This document shows positions 25,420 through 33,938 of a stretch of DNA of 64,000 nucleotides, in pieces. Both the position numbers and the translations under genes were made by a program. The stretch is from positions 1-64,000 of the forward strand of contig CANMKB010000004.1 in the NCBI GenBank assembly GCA_947498415.1. Direction: 5' to 3'. This stretch comes from an uncultured Paracoccaceae bacterium. GTDB taxonomy: Bacteria; Pseudomonadota; Alphaproteobacteria; Rhodobacterales; Rhodobacteraceae. The stretch's first letter is position 1; each line of letters begins with the position of its first letter. Under the pieces are notes generated by a model. It saw only the letters and a list, made by a program, of their open reading frames with translations, was not told where the DNA came from and made no database searches.

Positions 25420-25989
25420 TCAATAGCCAAGCGACTGCCATTGCCGTTGCTGCAGCTCGTTCTCCAGCCAGTTCAAATGACCAGTTGTTTCTCGATCTAA
25501 ATCTGGCGGCAGATGCAGTTCGCGTATGCATATGCAGCGCCCCAGCAGTCCTCCTTCAGCGTCTTTTAGTGCATTCGAGATGTTGGCTTTCAGCTTAAAA
25601 GCCGTTGCATATGCGATTTGATATTCGTCTTTGATCTGATGCCCTGTCGGTCTCAATCGTTTGACTTCTGCTTCAATCAATTTTTCTGCCAGCAAAAAAT
25701 ACACACGCAAATCTAGTCGTCGTCGATGAAACAGTGTCCCTGAAGTCAAAGAAAAATGCGTAGGGCATTTTTTGCAATAATAGAGTTTTCGCGCTTCCAA
25801 ATAGCCGAAATTTTTTTCTTTGCAGTTCGGACATATGGGGCCCTGAGGCCAGCGAACGGCTTCCAGACGGTTCTCACAAATTGATTCTGTCGGAAACTCA
25901 GCAGCTACCCCCTCAGCTGGCAGCCTCAGATATAAGGTGAGCCAATGGGTACGCTCTTGTTCATAGCTTTGGAACGGCTCTTCTTGCAT
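25420..25989 (-). CDS. Orphan IS1595-type zinc-ribbon protein
   Basis: A 189-residue protein whose N-terminal third matches the zinc-ribbon start of IS1595-family transposases: FPTESICENRLEAVRWPQG, then CPNC (Cys53, Cys56), YCKKC (Cys72, Cys75) and FSLTSGTLFHRRRL. The DDE nuclease domain that normally follows is missing, and the remainder is helical and ends after about 100 residues. The gene begins 80 bases from tniQ on the opposite strand, inside the Tn7-like element. It may be a DNA-binding accessory or targeting protein, or the remains of an insertion. The intact frame argues for a retained function (inference). Confidence 0.72.
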   Translation of the reverse strand: MQEEPFQSYEQERTHWLTLYLRLPAEGVAAEFPTESICENRLEAVRWPQGPICPNCKEKNFGYLEARKLYYCKKCPTHFSLTSGTLFHRRRLDLRVYFLLAEKLIEAEVKRLRPTGHQIKDEYQIAYATAFKLKANISNALKDAEGGLLGRCICIRELHLPPDLDRETTGHLNWLENELQQRQWQSLGY

Positions 25990-26069
25990 GGCGCAGCACT
26001 ACTCTTTTCAAATCACGAGAGAAAGCTCCGCACAGAAAAATTGGAAACTGACGAGTTGAGCGCATAGCT

Positions 26070-27944
26070 TTGTTGAACACCGCACTTCCGCGCCAAAAAC
26101 CAAAAAAGTTGGAGCCAACTCTGTCTTTACCAATCCCACAAACACCTGAACCCAAGCCTCGAGAAGGAGTGCTTTCACTCGTCGCAAGGGCGGCCGGGAG
26201 GCGCGACCTCTCTACAACATCGTTCTGCGCAGAGCTTGGCTTGTCTTATAAGCAACTCTTGGCTCATGATCCTGCGCAAATCTCACGACTTGTAGAGCTC
26301 CTTGGACTAGACCAAGAAACACGTGAAGAGGTGCAATCTTGGTCGCTGGTGCCGCTGCCTGGCGTAAAAGTTAGCTTTAGAAACGAGACATATGTTTCTC
26401 GCACATTGATGAATCCGGTTGTGCGGGGCTGTCCCGCATGCCTTCGTGACAATGTTATGACGACCGAATTGCCGCCCGCAGGACAAATGGTCATGCAGAG
26501 TCAATGGCAGGTCAAATATGTGCATAAATGTCTGCTTCACAAAAAAGAACTGGTCCCTCTTTGGGAAATTAGCAATCCACGGCATAGATTTGACCACGCG
26601 GCACGTCTCAGAGAACTATCCGATGACATTTTGAATGGACGTCTCTCGCAATGTGACACACCAATCACAGACTATGACATCTGGCTGGGTGAGCGGCTAG
26701 ATTACGGCAAAGATTCAACATGGCTTGCGAACCATGATACTGAAATTGCGGCAAACTTTTGTACTTTACTCGGTGCTGAGTTGAAACGTGTTGATGCCAC
26801 GCTTGAGCTCAAAAACACAGAGGTATCATTGGTTGGTTTCAATGTTGCGAAACAAGGTCCAGAAGCAATTCTGAATGCCTTAAAATTACTTGCATCCGCG
26901 GCTGATGGTCCTCAGGACCGTCCCAAGAAAGCGTACGGCGAACTCTACACGTGGTTAAGCCAGTACGGGATAGCCGACCAACGCTGGGATGCGTTTAGAG
27001 ATCTCATGCGCGAGGTCATTCTTGAGACATGGGCCATTCCCGAGGGTGAAGCGGTATTAGGAAACGTACTCCAAACGCGGCGGCTACACTCAGTTGACAG
27101 CGCCGCAAGTGAGATTGGTAGATCCAACAAAGTCACTCGTCAAATCTTGACACATAAGAATATCATCTCTGCCGACGATACTCGCTCAGATAAACGCCTC
27201 ACATTTAATGCAGATTGCGCCGCCCCCGTACTCTCGAAGGCAAAAAGACTCGTCATGACCAAGGAAATGATGACGCATCTTGGAGCGACCCCCAGCCAAT
27301 TCGAAACACTCATCAAACAACGCGTGCTGGCGCGAGCATTGCCAGCGACGATCTCGAAACTTCATTGGGACACGGCTGACGCCGATGCTTTGCTCAAGAC
27401 TCTACTGGCCAACCCAATGTCTGTGAATTTCGATGACAGCACCTGGGTTGCTTTCGGAGTTGCCGCTGGGCGAGCTCGTGTTGACCTCAGCAAAGCCATC
27501 AGAGCCGTTGACGACGGCACCCTGAGGGTCGGATTGCGTGCTGGTAAATTTGGCTATGCTGCCATCGTAGTAAAACAGGCTGAAATGGATACCTTACGGC
27601 CGGAGAAACCCCAATATCCTACCTTGGCACAATTTGGTCTGACTATTGGATTACAGAAAGACGGCGCTTTGCAGGCGCTATTTGAAGCGGGGAAAATCCA
27701 GACAACTTCCTTCTTCAACCCAGAAACTCTGAAAACTGGTATATATTGCACCGACGAAGACCAAGCCGCATTCCATGCTCAATTCACGACGCTGAAACTG
27801 CTCTCAAAACTCTGTCAGAAAGACAATCGGTCTATGGCACGGGAGCTTAGATCTCTAGGAGTTACTGGAGTGGAAGTCGGTGATCGTGTCCTTACCAAAG
27901 TGTTTTGGAAAAAAGATATTGAGCGTGTACTACGGCTCGACTGA
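26070..27944 (+). CDS. tniQ: TniQ/TnsD-like target-selection protein
   Basis: A 624-residue protein. The TniQ domain (about 15-180) has the LPxxPxPxxxE..LSLVARAA start and a zinc site made of CPAC (Cys121, Cys124) and CLLH (Cys154, His157) after a WQVKYVHKC stretch. The long C-terminal part (about 250-620) contains several helix-turn-helix-like segments and should read the target site, as TnsD does. TniQ proteins recruit TnsC to the insertion site. The start is unsure: TTG codons at 26070/26073 give the full domain, with no clear ribosome site and no ATG before residue about 114. Confidence 0.85.
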   Translation: MLNTALPRQKPKKLEPTLSLPIPQTPEPKPREGVLSLVARAAGRRDLSTTSFCAELGLSYKQLLAHDPAQISRLVELLGLDQETREEVQSWSLVPLPGVKVSFRNETYVSRTLMNPVVRGCPACLRDNVMTTELPPAGQMVMQSQWQVKYVHKCLLHKKELVPLWEISNPRHRFDHAARLRELSDDILNGRLSQCDTPITDYDIWLGERLDYGKDSTWLANHDTEIAANFCTLLGAELKRVDATLELKNTEVSLVGFNVAKQGPEAILNALKLLASAADGPQDRPKKAYGELYTWLSQYGIADQRWDAFRDLMREVILETWAIPEGEAVLGNVLQTRRLHSVDSAASEIGRSNKVTRQILTHKNIISADDTRSDKRLTFNADCAAPVLSKAKRLVMTKEMMTHLGATPSQFETLIKQRVLARALPATISKLHWDTADADALLKTLLANPMSVNFDDSTWVAFGVAAGRARVDLSKAIRAVDDGTLRVGLRAGKFGYAAIVVKQAEMDTLRPEKPQYPTLAQFGLTIGLQKDGALQALFEAGKIQTTSFFNPETLKTGIYCTDEDQAAFHAQFTTLKLLSKLCQKDNRSMARELRSLGVTGVEVGDRVLTKVFWKKDIERVLRLD

Positions 27945-27958
27945 GCGGTGTTTGCGCA

Positions 27959-28423
27959 TCAGTAATTGAACAACTGCTTCTGAATTTCCCTCACCCTCTC
28001 GCTCCTGTGTTCGTCACCGAGAATTTCAACTTCGATAAGCAACAAATTGGGAATTGTCCTAGTAACAGAAAGAGCTTCTTCCAAAGGCACTTCAACGCTA
28101 TCCGGACCAAAAACCATTGCTTCGTGGGCCAGATCATTTTCATCGCGTAGCGGCTTGTCCAACCAGTACCAACGAGACCTCGTTCGCGCAAAGCCGGCCT
28201 CTGGATCGATGTAGAACAAAGGCGAGGTCATGACGTCTTGTTCAATGCGTTCCGGGTGACCCGTGACCTGTCCCCACAACGCTACACGCGCTCCAGTTTT
28301 GACGGGGATCCATTTATGGATGGTCGGAGCATGGCCAAGATTTCTGGAACGCTTCACCTCAACAATATCTCGCAATATATCTATAGCGTAGTCGATCTCA
28401 TTTAATACCAATCTATCGTTCAT
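27959..28423 (-). CDS. Small DUF6634-like protein, cargo
   Basis: A 154-residue soluble protein without a signal peptide. The central HKWIPVKTGARVALWGQVTGHP...DPEAGFARTRSRWYWL pattern resembles proteins annotated DUF6634 in alphaproteobacteria, as far as I can recall. The function is unknown. It follows the AAA+ protease gene by 73 bases in the same direction, so the two probably form a cargo operon. It could be a substrate, adaptor or regulator of the protease. It is convergent with tniQ. Confidence 0.7.
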   Translation of the reverse strand: MNDRLVLNEIDYAIDILRDIVEVKRSRNLGHAPTIHKWIPVKTGARVALWGQVTGHPERIEQDVMTSPLFYIDPEAGFARTRSRWYWLDKPLRDENDLAHEAMVFGPDSVEVPLEEALSVTRTIPNLLLIEVEILGDEHRSERVREIQKQLFNY

Positions 28424-28496
28424 TTTACTCTCCTTCCTTTTGGGAATTGATTGACTTCCAGTAGCTGGAATTTCCGGTCAGCATCCTGAGGCTTGG

Positions 28497-30575
28497 TCAA
28501 AAGTGGGGCGCAGGTGGCTTGTCTTTTGACAGCAGGCTGGTGAGACGATCACCGGCCAGTACACCTGATTGCATGAGCTCTTCAGCTGCAGTGACAATTT
28601 GGGGTACCATCGGTTCGAGCAGCCGTCGCGCCGCCGCCTCAGCTCTCGACACGAGCTCCGTGATTTCACGTTGGTAATTGCGCGCGACCACCTTGAACAG
28701 ATTGTCTGTATAGCTGGCACCCAACCAAATTGGACCATTTTGCCCTAACCCATAGGCACCGATTTCATTAGCGGCTGAGAACATGATCCGGCCTAGATCA
28801 GACCTATGGTCTCCTCCAGCCCCACTGGACGGAGACCCACAGATTAGAGTTTCAGCAACCCGTCTCGCGGCCCAAATGATGCGATCTCTGTGCAGGGTCT
28901 CGGTGGTGTGAACGGGCAACTGCCCAGATACGTTGCACTGTGCGCTCTGTGGGTTTGCGCAGACGTATTCCACCGTCAGTTCTGGAAATGCGTTTGCCGC
29001 AAAAGCATGCCCGCATTCATGAACCGCCATCCGAAAACGGACATCCTCTGGGTAGCTCATAAGGTCGCCAATCAAGGCTTGCGTGATGTCCCCTGTCCTA
29101 AGCGGTCGATTTGAACGCCGAGCAGCAGCGCGGCCCTTGCGTATTGCTGCAGCACAGTCTGCACCTGTCTTGCCAACAGCATGAACCGCACATGTTTCAA
29201 CGTCGATATCGCGTTCAGAAGACCTCAAATGCTGGCGCGTGATCACCGCCAGGTCGGCCAGGCTTGGCAATGGAATGTTCACAACGTCATCAAACCGACC
29301 AGCACGACGAATTGATGCTGGAATGGCCCCAAGCCGATTGGCAGCGGCAATAACTACTATTCCTTCACGTCCACGGATACCGTCTAGCTGCTCTAGTAGG
29401 CCTTTGGTCGCTTTTTGATCGTAGCTTGAGTTCCTGCCATCCAGAGCTTGTTGGAAACCGTCCAATTCATCGATGAATAATATGCAGGGTGCTTTTGCCT
29501 GGGCGTTCTCAAATGAGTCAGACATGGCCTTCAGGAAGAATCCGAGATGATTTCCACGCTGCCATTCGGAATATGAGGCTGCTTCAAAAGAGAGGCTTGC
29601 GGTATGAGACATGGCTCGCGCAAGCTCAGTCTTTCCAGTTCCCGGATCGCCAACAAGAAGAAGCCCTCGTGGAACATCTTGCCAATCTAACCGGCCCTCC
29701 CGGTAGGCCTCTAACGCTACGACAATGTCCTGAGCCGCGGTTTTAGCGGAGCCAATCCCGACGATCTCATCGAGCGGCACAACGGCCTCTGCGATCTCAT
29801 CCGCGCTAGCAGTTTTCTGGATTGGCGCATCTGCGTCTAAATTTTGGAGCAGAGCGGCTATTTGATTAACGGCTTCCAAGGCAGTTTCCGCGCGGAATGT
29901 CATGATCAAATCATCAAAAGACAGACCTGCAAGATCATTGTCTTCAGGTAATTGATGCAGTGCTTCACCAAGTGCATTTTGATCGAGGCCTGGGTATTCG
30001 AATGCAAGCGCTATACTGACAATCTCACTGGGTATGGGTTGAAGATCAATGACATCGTAGGAACACTGTGGGAGAAGACCCTCTGGCTCACCAGTTTGGT
30101 CTAAAACCAAAATGATTGGTTCCCTTCGCGCAAAGAGAGAGTTGATCTCCTCATTCTTGCGCTCAGTACTTGTGGTGCAGTCAATTTGGCGTAGGTAAAT
30201 ACTGTCGCTTGAGTCTCTCATACCGTAGCGACCGCTTTTTACCCTTTTGCCTCTCGGAGCGAGGATCGTCAGCGCTTTGAAAAAGTCGTCTAAAGGCAAA
30301 TCTGTCCGGATGCATGTGACGGCTTTATCCCGGAAGATATCTCGAGGCATCTTGAAGATTGCACGGCTAAGAAGAAGCACCAGAATGAAGAGCCTCAAGT
30401 CTATCTCTCCATCATGGAAGATTTCAAAATCCCCGATGTTCTCCCCGCTCCGCCCGTTTGCGGGCGGAAGCGCAGGCAGGTCGTTCTCTTCTGCAAGGAA
30501 CTCCAAATACTCAGAGACCTTGGCAAATGCTGTATGTGTCCAACTCTCACGGGGCTGCTGATTAAGCATGTTCAT
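28497..30575 (-). CDS. Soluble AAA+ ATPase fused to M41 (FtsH-like) zinc metalloprotease
   Basis: A 692-residue protein. The N-terminal region (about 1-265) is unfamiliar and has no convincing membrane segment for an FtsH-type anchor. The AAA+ domain has Walker A GDPGTGKT (309-316), Walker B LFIDE (366-370), AAN sensor (411-413) and the SIRRAGRFD box (421-429). The peptidase domain has HECGH (519-523, the HExxH zinc motif) and a likely third ligand Asp593 after SGAGGDHRSD. All catalytic parts appear intact, so it should be an ATP-driven protease. Chromosomal FtsH is a membrane protein of about 640 residues, and this cargo version seems to have swapped its anchor for a new N-terminal domain. 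A defence role is possible but unproven. Confidence 0.9.
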   Translation of the reverse strand: MNMLNQQPRESWTHTAFAKVSEYLEFLAEENDLPALPPANGRSGENIGDFEIFHDGEIDLRLFILVLLLSRAIFKMPRDIFRDKAVTCIRTDLPLDDFFKALTILAPRGKRVKSGRYGMRDSSDSIYLRQIDCTTSTERKNEEINSLFARREPIILVLDQTGEPEGLLPQCSYDVIDLQPIPSEIVSIALAFEYPGLDQNALGEALHQLPEDNDLAGLSFDDLIMTFRAETALEAVNQIAALLQNLDADAPIQKTASADEIAEAVVPLDEIVGIGSAKTAAQDIVVALEAYREGRLDWQDVPRGLLLVGDPGTGKTELARAMSHTASLSFEAASYSEWQRGNHLGFFLKAMSDSFENAQAKAPCILFIDELDGFQQALDGRNSSYDQKATKGLLEQLDGIRGREGIVVIAAANRLGAIPASIRRAGRFDDVVNIPLPSLADLAVITRQHLRSSERDIDVETCAVHAVGKTGADCAAAIRKGRAAARRSNRPLRTGDITQALIGDLMSYPEDVRFRMAVHECGHAFAANAFPELTVEYVCANPQSAQCNVSGQLPVHTTETLHRDRIIWAARRVAETLICGSPSSGAGGDHRSDLGRIMFSAANEIGAYGLGQNGPIWLGASYTDNLFKVVARNYQREITELVSRAEAAARRLLEPMVPQIVTAAEELMQSGVLAGDRLTSLLSKDKPPAPHF

Positions 30576-31089
30576 CCTCCCTCAGGCAAAGCGATTGCGT
30601 TCACGAAAACCGTGTTTCAGACCAAACAATCTGTAGTGATTTGGCGGCTGAGAAATCCCCTCCACAGCACTGAACATAGCATGAACATTCAAGATAGAAA
30701 AGAGGGAGCTCACGGAGCAACCCAGGCAATACATTGAAATTACATGATTTTCCTCGGTTTTTCGCAAACGCACATCAATCGTAATTCTTCAATGTGGTCG
30801 GGAAGATAGCGAAAAGTCGCAAGCCAAAATCGGCGTTTTTCGCAAACAGGTTTTCGCGCAAAAAAACTTTCAAAAAAGTGGGGAGACAGTTGGAATAAAG
30901 GTGCTCGGAACAAAGCTGGTTGGGTGTTCGGATCAAGAAAACTCGGCGATCCGGTAAGGCGCTTCCGAGCATGATTCTTGCTAGACGATGGCGCTGAGAC
31001 CGTTACAAAACTTGCGTTTTTCGTAATCATGATCGAGCTTAAGTAACTCGCCGGTGTTGGCATTTTTTGCACTTCTGGCCGATAATGCG
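30576..31089. other. Right end region of the transposon, no gene
   Basis: Non-coding sequence upstream of the protease gene. It contains that gene's promoter region and the right-end repeats described separately. Short open frames here do not look like proteins. Confidence 0.5.
30758..31029 (-). repeat. TnsB-site-like repeats, right end
   Basis: On the leftward strand the motif TGTTTGCGAAAAA recurs: TTTTTCGCAAAC at 30758-30769, TTTTTCGCAAACA at 30836-30848, a TTTTCGCGCAAA variant at 30851-30862, and TTTTTCGTAATCA at 31017-31029 (two mismatches). They are inverted relative to the left-end repeats at 20852-20977, with which they share TGTTTGCG plus an A-run. Confidence 0.55.
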
Positions 31090-31670
31090 ATGCTTGAAAC
31101 AACAAATGGTGCAGGCCAAGGCCGGAGTATTACCAGCGGGGAGGACACGGCAACGACTGGGGCTACGTCACATACCAATCAAGTTCAGGCCATGCGCTTC
31201 AAATTGCAGGCCGCGTTTTCAGATCCTTCTGCGGAAGTCTATCAATTACTGGGAGGCAAAAACCTTCTGCCGGTTGAGGTGCGCGACTTCATTGGAGCGC
31301 ATCAAGCAATCGAAAATGGTCTTCCGGTCCACTCGGTATTCTGTCTCACTGATGGTATGTAACACCGATCTTCACTTGAAATTCTGTCTCAAGTTGTTGG
31401 TTTGACTTCGGGAACTTTACGACGGAAAAGAAACGGCAATTTCAAAAACACTAAATTGTCGGCAACACAAGGAAGTCGGCTTTGGAATTTCGCTGCGCTC
31501 CTTGTACGAGCAACCGAGGTTTTCGGCGATCCAGTAGAAGCCTAAAAATGTGTTCTCAAGCCGTCAATTGGGCTAAATAATCAGAAGCCATTGACCTGCT
31601 CAGGTCACTTCAGGGGATTACGGCCACAAAGCAACTCCTGCTGCAGATTGATCACGTTACCTACGTCTAG
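31090..31670 (+). pseudogene. Broken Xre/MbcA/ParS-type antitoxin
   Basis: Conceptual translation gives a recognisable COG5642-type antitoxin: EVYQLLGGKNLLPVEV, AIENGLPVHSV, then an in-frame TAA at 31360, then LEILSQVVGLTSGTLRRK, SRLWNFAALLVRATEVFGDP and a second stop at 31543. After a shift to another frame, EAIDLLRSLQGITATKQLLLQIDHVTYV continues to a TAG at 31668. This is the full family layout (LGG, HTH, DUF2384 C-terminus) with two stops in the first frame, another in the C-terminal part, and a frameshift. No RES or other toxin gene is recognisable downstream. It lies just outside, or at, the right end of the transposon. Confidence 0.72.
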
Positions 31671-32088
31671 CCAATTCGCTTCTTCGGTCCAAAATTGACT
31701 ATCAGAAATGAATGCAATACCCGCGCGAACTAGCAACCTTGGACCAGCGCCCGACCCATTGCGGACGTGCCCGATCCACACTTGAGCGGAATGCAGACAT
31801 TCGCTGCGCTCGAAACCAGGGTCAGCTATGTGGACATTTCCGACATTGGATTTTGGCGCTTCGCTGACGCAGCATTAGTTTGCGAATGCGGCACGTTCGG
31901 CGCTGCGGCACAGCACATGTCGTCATTCCGGACATTCGCGGCTTTCAAATTCACTCGAACCGAAACCGCCTTTTCGCCGCGCCTTGATCCTACAACTCAG
32001 ACGCGGGACAAAAGTTGCCTTTCTTAGCAACCTTGGCAACAGTGTTAATGGCTGCTTTCTGGAAACCGGAATTGGACGATCAATCCCA
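31671..32088. other. Non-coding spacer with Roseobacter-type filler sequence
   Basis: No supported gene. It is rich in motifs such as GCAGACATTCGCTGCGCTCG that recur in Rhodobacterales intergenic DNA. A broken toxin gene might have been expected after the antitoxin remnant, but none is recognisable. Confidence 0.4.
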
Positions 32089-32601
32089 CTAACCTGCAAA
32101 AAAGCCAGCTCCGGGTCGCCACGGAATATCGGTTGCACCATAATCAAACCCCATCGAGTGTAATGCGCTGGTGACTTGGCTACGGTGGTGCGTTTGGTGA
32201 TTAAAGAGTTGCACGACCATCACCCAACGCGGGATCGCGGGCAGGTCATTTCCTAGTGGATCGCGCTTCGTCGTTCTCCCTGCTAGCCAGCCTTCAGTCC
32301 ATTCATTTGCGCCTTTCGACAGAAAATCGTCCTGCTCAAGGCGAATGGATTTCAGTGTTTCCCAGTCAGGCCATGCTACGTGATTAGGCGCATGGCATTC
32401 TGGCAAGGTGCCGCTCAAGACGTTCTGGATGTGGTGATTGACTACACATATATGGTCAAGGGTATTGTGGATCGAGCCAAAGAACATACCGCGATTCCGC
32501 ATTCCTTCCTTTGGCCCGATGTCTTCACAACACTGATAGACGTTATCGTTCTGCCAGCGCGAATAGGTCGCCATCTCTTGGATGTAGTCACTCGTGATCA
32601 T
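32089..32601 (-). CDS. DinB family protein
   Basis: A 170-residue four-helix-bundle protein of the DinB/YfiT superfamily. The metal-binding histidine pattern is visible: His in NTLDHI near residue 48, and the pair in LFNHQTHHRSQVT near 134-138. Members often act as metal-dependent thiol transferases (bacillithiol, mycothiol or glutathione linked) or have unknown roles. It lies 72 bases behind the quinone-oxidoreductase-like gene in the same direction and is probably cotranscribed with it. Confidence 0.88.
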   Translation of the reverse strand: MITSDYIQEMATYSRWQNDNVYQCCEDIGPKEGMRNRGMFFGSIHNTLDHICVVNHHIQNVLSGTLPECHAPNHVAWPDWETLKSIRLEQDDFLSKGANEWTEGWLAGRTTKRDPLGNDLPAIPRWVMVVQLFNHQTHHRSQVTSALHSMGFDYGATDIPWRPGAGFFAG

Positions 32602-32673
32602 TGCAATGTCTCAAATTTGTCCGTTGGTTTGCGAAGCCCGCATGAAAACAAATATCCGCGGAGCGTACTTTTT

Positions 32674-33660
32674 TCATTGCTGGTTCCCAACAACAATCTT
32701 GCCAACAACCTTGCGCTGTTCGAGGCTATGAATTGCATCAGCAACTTCGTCTAACGGAATGGTTCTTTGGATCGCCGGTTTAAATTTACCCTGGGCAATC
32801 ATCTCAAGCACGATGGCGATATTCTCTGCAACCGGTACTTCTTGGGCCACAGATGTAAATTTCTGAGCGTTTTTCGCAAACAAGCGACCAAAGAGCTTAA
32901 CCTGCAGCATCTTGTAATAGCTTCCGCCGACTAAAACGTACCTTCCATCATTAGAGAGCACGTTCGAATAGGCTCCCGGGCTTTGAAAGCAGGCGGTGTC
33001 AATGACAACGTCGTAAATACCTTGCCCCAAATCCTCAATTGAGGTTTTCGTGTAGTCAATGATCTCATCCGCACCCCAGTTTTTGACAACTGCGGCCTTT
33101 TCTGTCCTGCATATCGCCGTCACGTGAGTCCCCAGCGCTTTGGCAATCAAAACGGAAAATGAACCTACACCCCCCGATGCACCGTTCACGAGCACTCTTT
33201 CGCCGGGGCGAACCCTGCTCTGGATCAACGCCATCATGGCAGCTTGGCCCGAAATGGGGACTGTCGCCGCTTCGTTGAAAGAAACCTCGTCCGGTTTTCT
33301 CACCAAATCATCAGCTTTTACGACTGCGAATTCAGCGTATCCACCGCCAAAGCTTTTTCGAATATCGGCGACAACGGCGTCCCCTACATCAAAGGAGCTG
33401 ACCTTTGCCCCAAGAGCCTGAACAGTTCCGGCCACGTCCATGCCCGGCGTTTGGTATTTCTTTGCCGGTCTGAAGAGCCCCAAAAATAAGCGAACGATAA
33501 GGTATTTCGCTCTCACCATGTGATGATCTGCAGCGTTGATTGAACTGTTCTCGACTTTTACCAATACCTCGTTAGCTTTTGGACTAGGTATGTTCAATCC
33601 ATGCTCCAGAACGAGTACTTTCTTCGGTTCACCATATTGACGATAAATGATAGCGCGCAT
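32674..33660 (-). CDS. NADPH-dependent quinone oxidoreductase-like protein (MDR superfamily)
   Basis: A 328-residue zinc-independent medium-chain dehydrogenase/reductase. The N-terminal GroES-like domain starts MRAIIYRQYGEP. The Rossmann domain has NGASGGVGSFSV (about 158-169) for NADP binding, followed by GADEIIDYT. The Zn-ligand cysteines of alcohol dehydrogenases are absent. It probably reduces quinones or enones. A broken paralogue lies at 51467-52438. It is divergent from a LysR regulator, which probably controls it. Confidence 0.93.
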   Translation of the reverse strand: MRAIIYRQYGEPKKVLVLEHGLNIPSPKANEVLVKVENSSINAADHHMVRAKYLIVRLFLGLFRPAKKYQTPGMDVAGTVQALGAKVSSFDVGDAVVADIRKSFGGGYAEFAVVKADDLVRKPDEVSFNEAATVPISGQAAMMALIQSRVRPGERVLVNGASGGVGSFSVLIAKALGTHVTAICRTEKAAVVKNWGADEIIDYTKTSIEDLGQGIYDVVIDTACFQSPGAYSNVLSNDGRYVLVGGSYYKMLQVKLFGRLFAKNAQKFTSVAQEVPVAENIAIVLEMIAQGKFKPAIQRTIPLDEVADAIHSLEQRKVVGKIVVGNQQ

Positions 33661-33924
33661 TATTTCCCTTAACCTTTAGGGGCAGCCCCTTGTTTGGCGA
33701 CACTGGTGACCTGGTCGCGTGTGGTTTCACTAGACAAAGTGAAGTTTGAGAGCCGAAAGATGAAATCTGAAGTGTAGCGTTGATCCGCGACACACTCTTT
33801 TCCAAATTTCCGTACGCCAAGAAACCACATTTTTGGCGTTTGTATTTGCAGGCGTCAGCTCGATTGCTTTGATCACTAAGCATACGCAAAGCGATGATCA
33901 ATTGACGAAAATTGCTTAGGGGGT

Positions 33925-33938
33925 ATACAAAATTGTAT
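33925..33938. promoter_or_regulatory. 14-bp perfect palindrome at the LysR start
   Basis: ATACAAAATTGTAT is a perfect inverted repeat that overlaps the first bases of the LysR start codon. It has the T-N11-A spacing of a LysR box and could mediate autorepression and control of the divergent oxidoreductase gene. Confidence 0.5.

Larger units (their letters stand above)
20833..31030. mobile_element. Tn7-like transposon (TnsABC + TniQ) with protease cargo
   Basis: The element holds tnsA, tnsB and tnsC in one leftward operon, a rightward tniQ/tnsD-like gene, a zinc-ribbon gene and a two-gene cargo. Repeats with the core TGTYTGCGCAA lie at 20852-20977, and inverted copies (TTTTTCGCAAACA) lie at 30758-31029. 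This is the opposed layout expected of TnsB-binding sites in a left and a right end. Exact tips and the 5-bp target duplication could not be fixed: the left tip may be TGTTG at 20833 or TGTTT at 20852, and the right tip is near or beyond 31030. The operon is transcribed outward, towards the left end. Confidence 0.72.

Noticed and set aside
20833..31104. Transposon tips TGTTG at 20833 and CAACA near 31100 as an exact pair
   Set aside because: Both begin with the same five bases read inward, but the adjacent five bases (TGATT and AATGG) do not match as a target duplication, so the pair is not supported.
31767..32027. Rightward 86-residue frame before the DinB gene
   Set aside because: Composition follows the group-typical intergenic filler (CATTCGCTGCGCTCG-type sequence) and there is no ribosome site.
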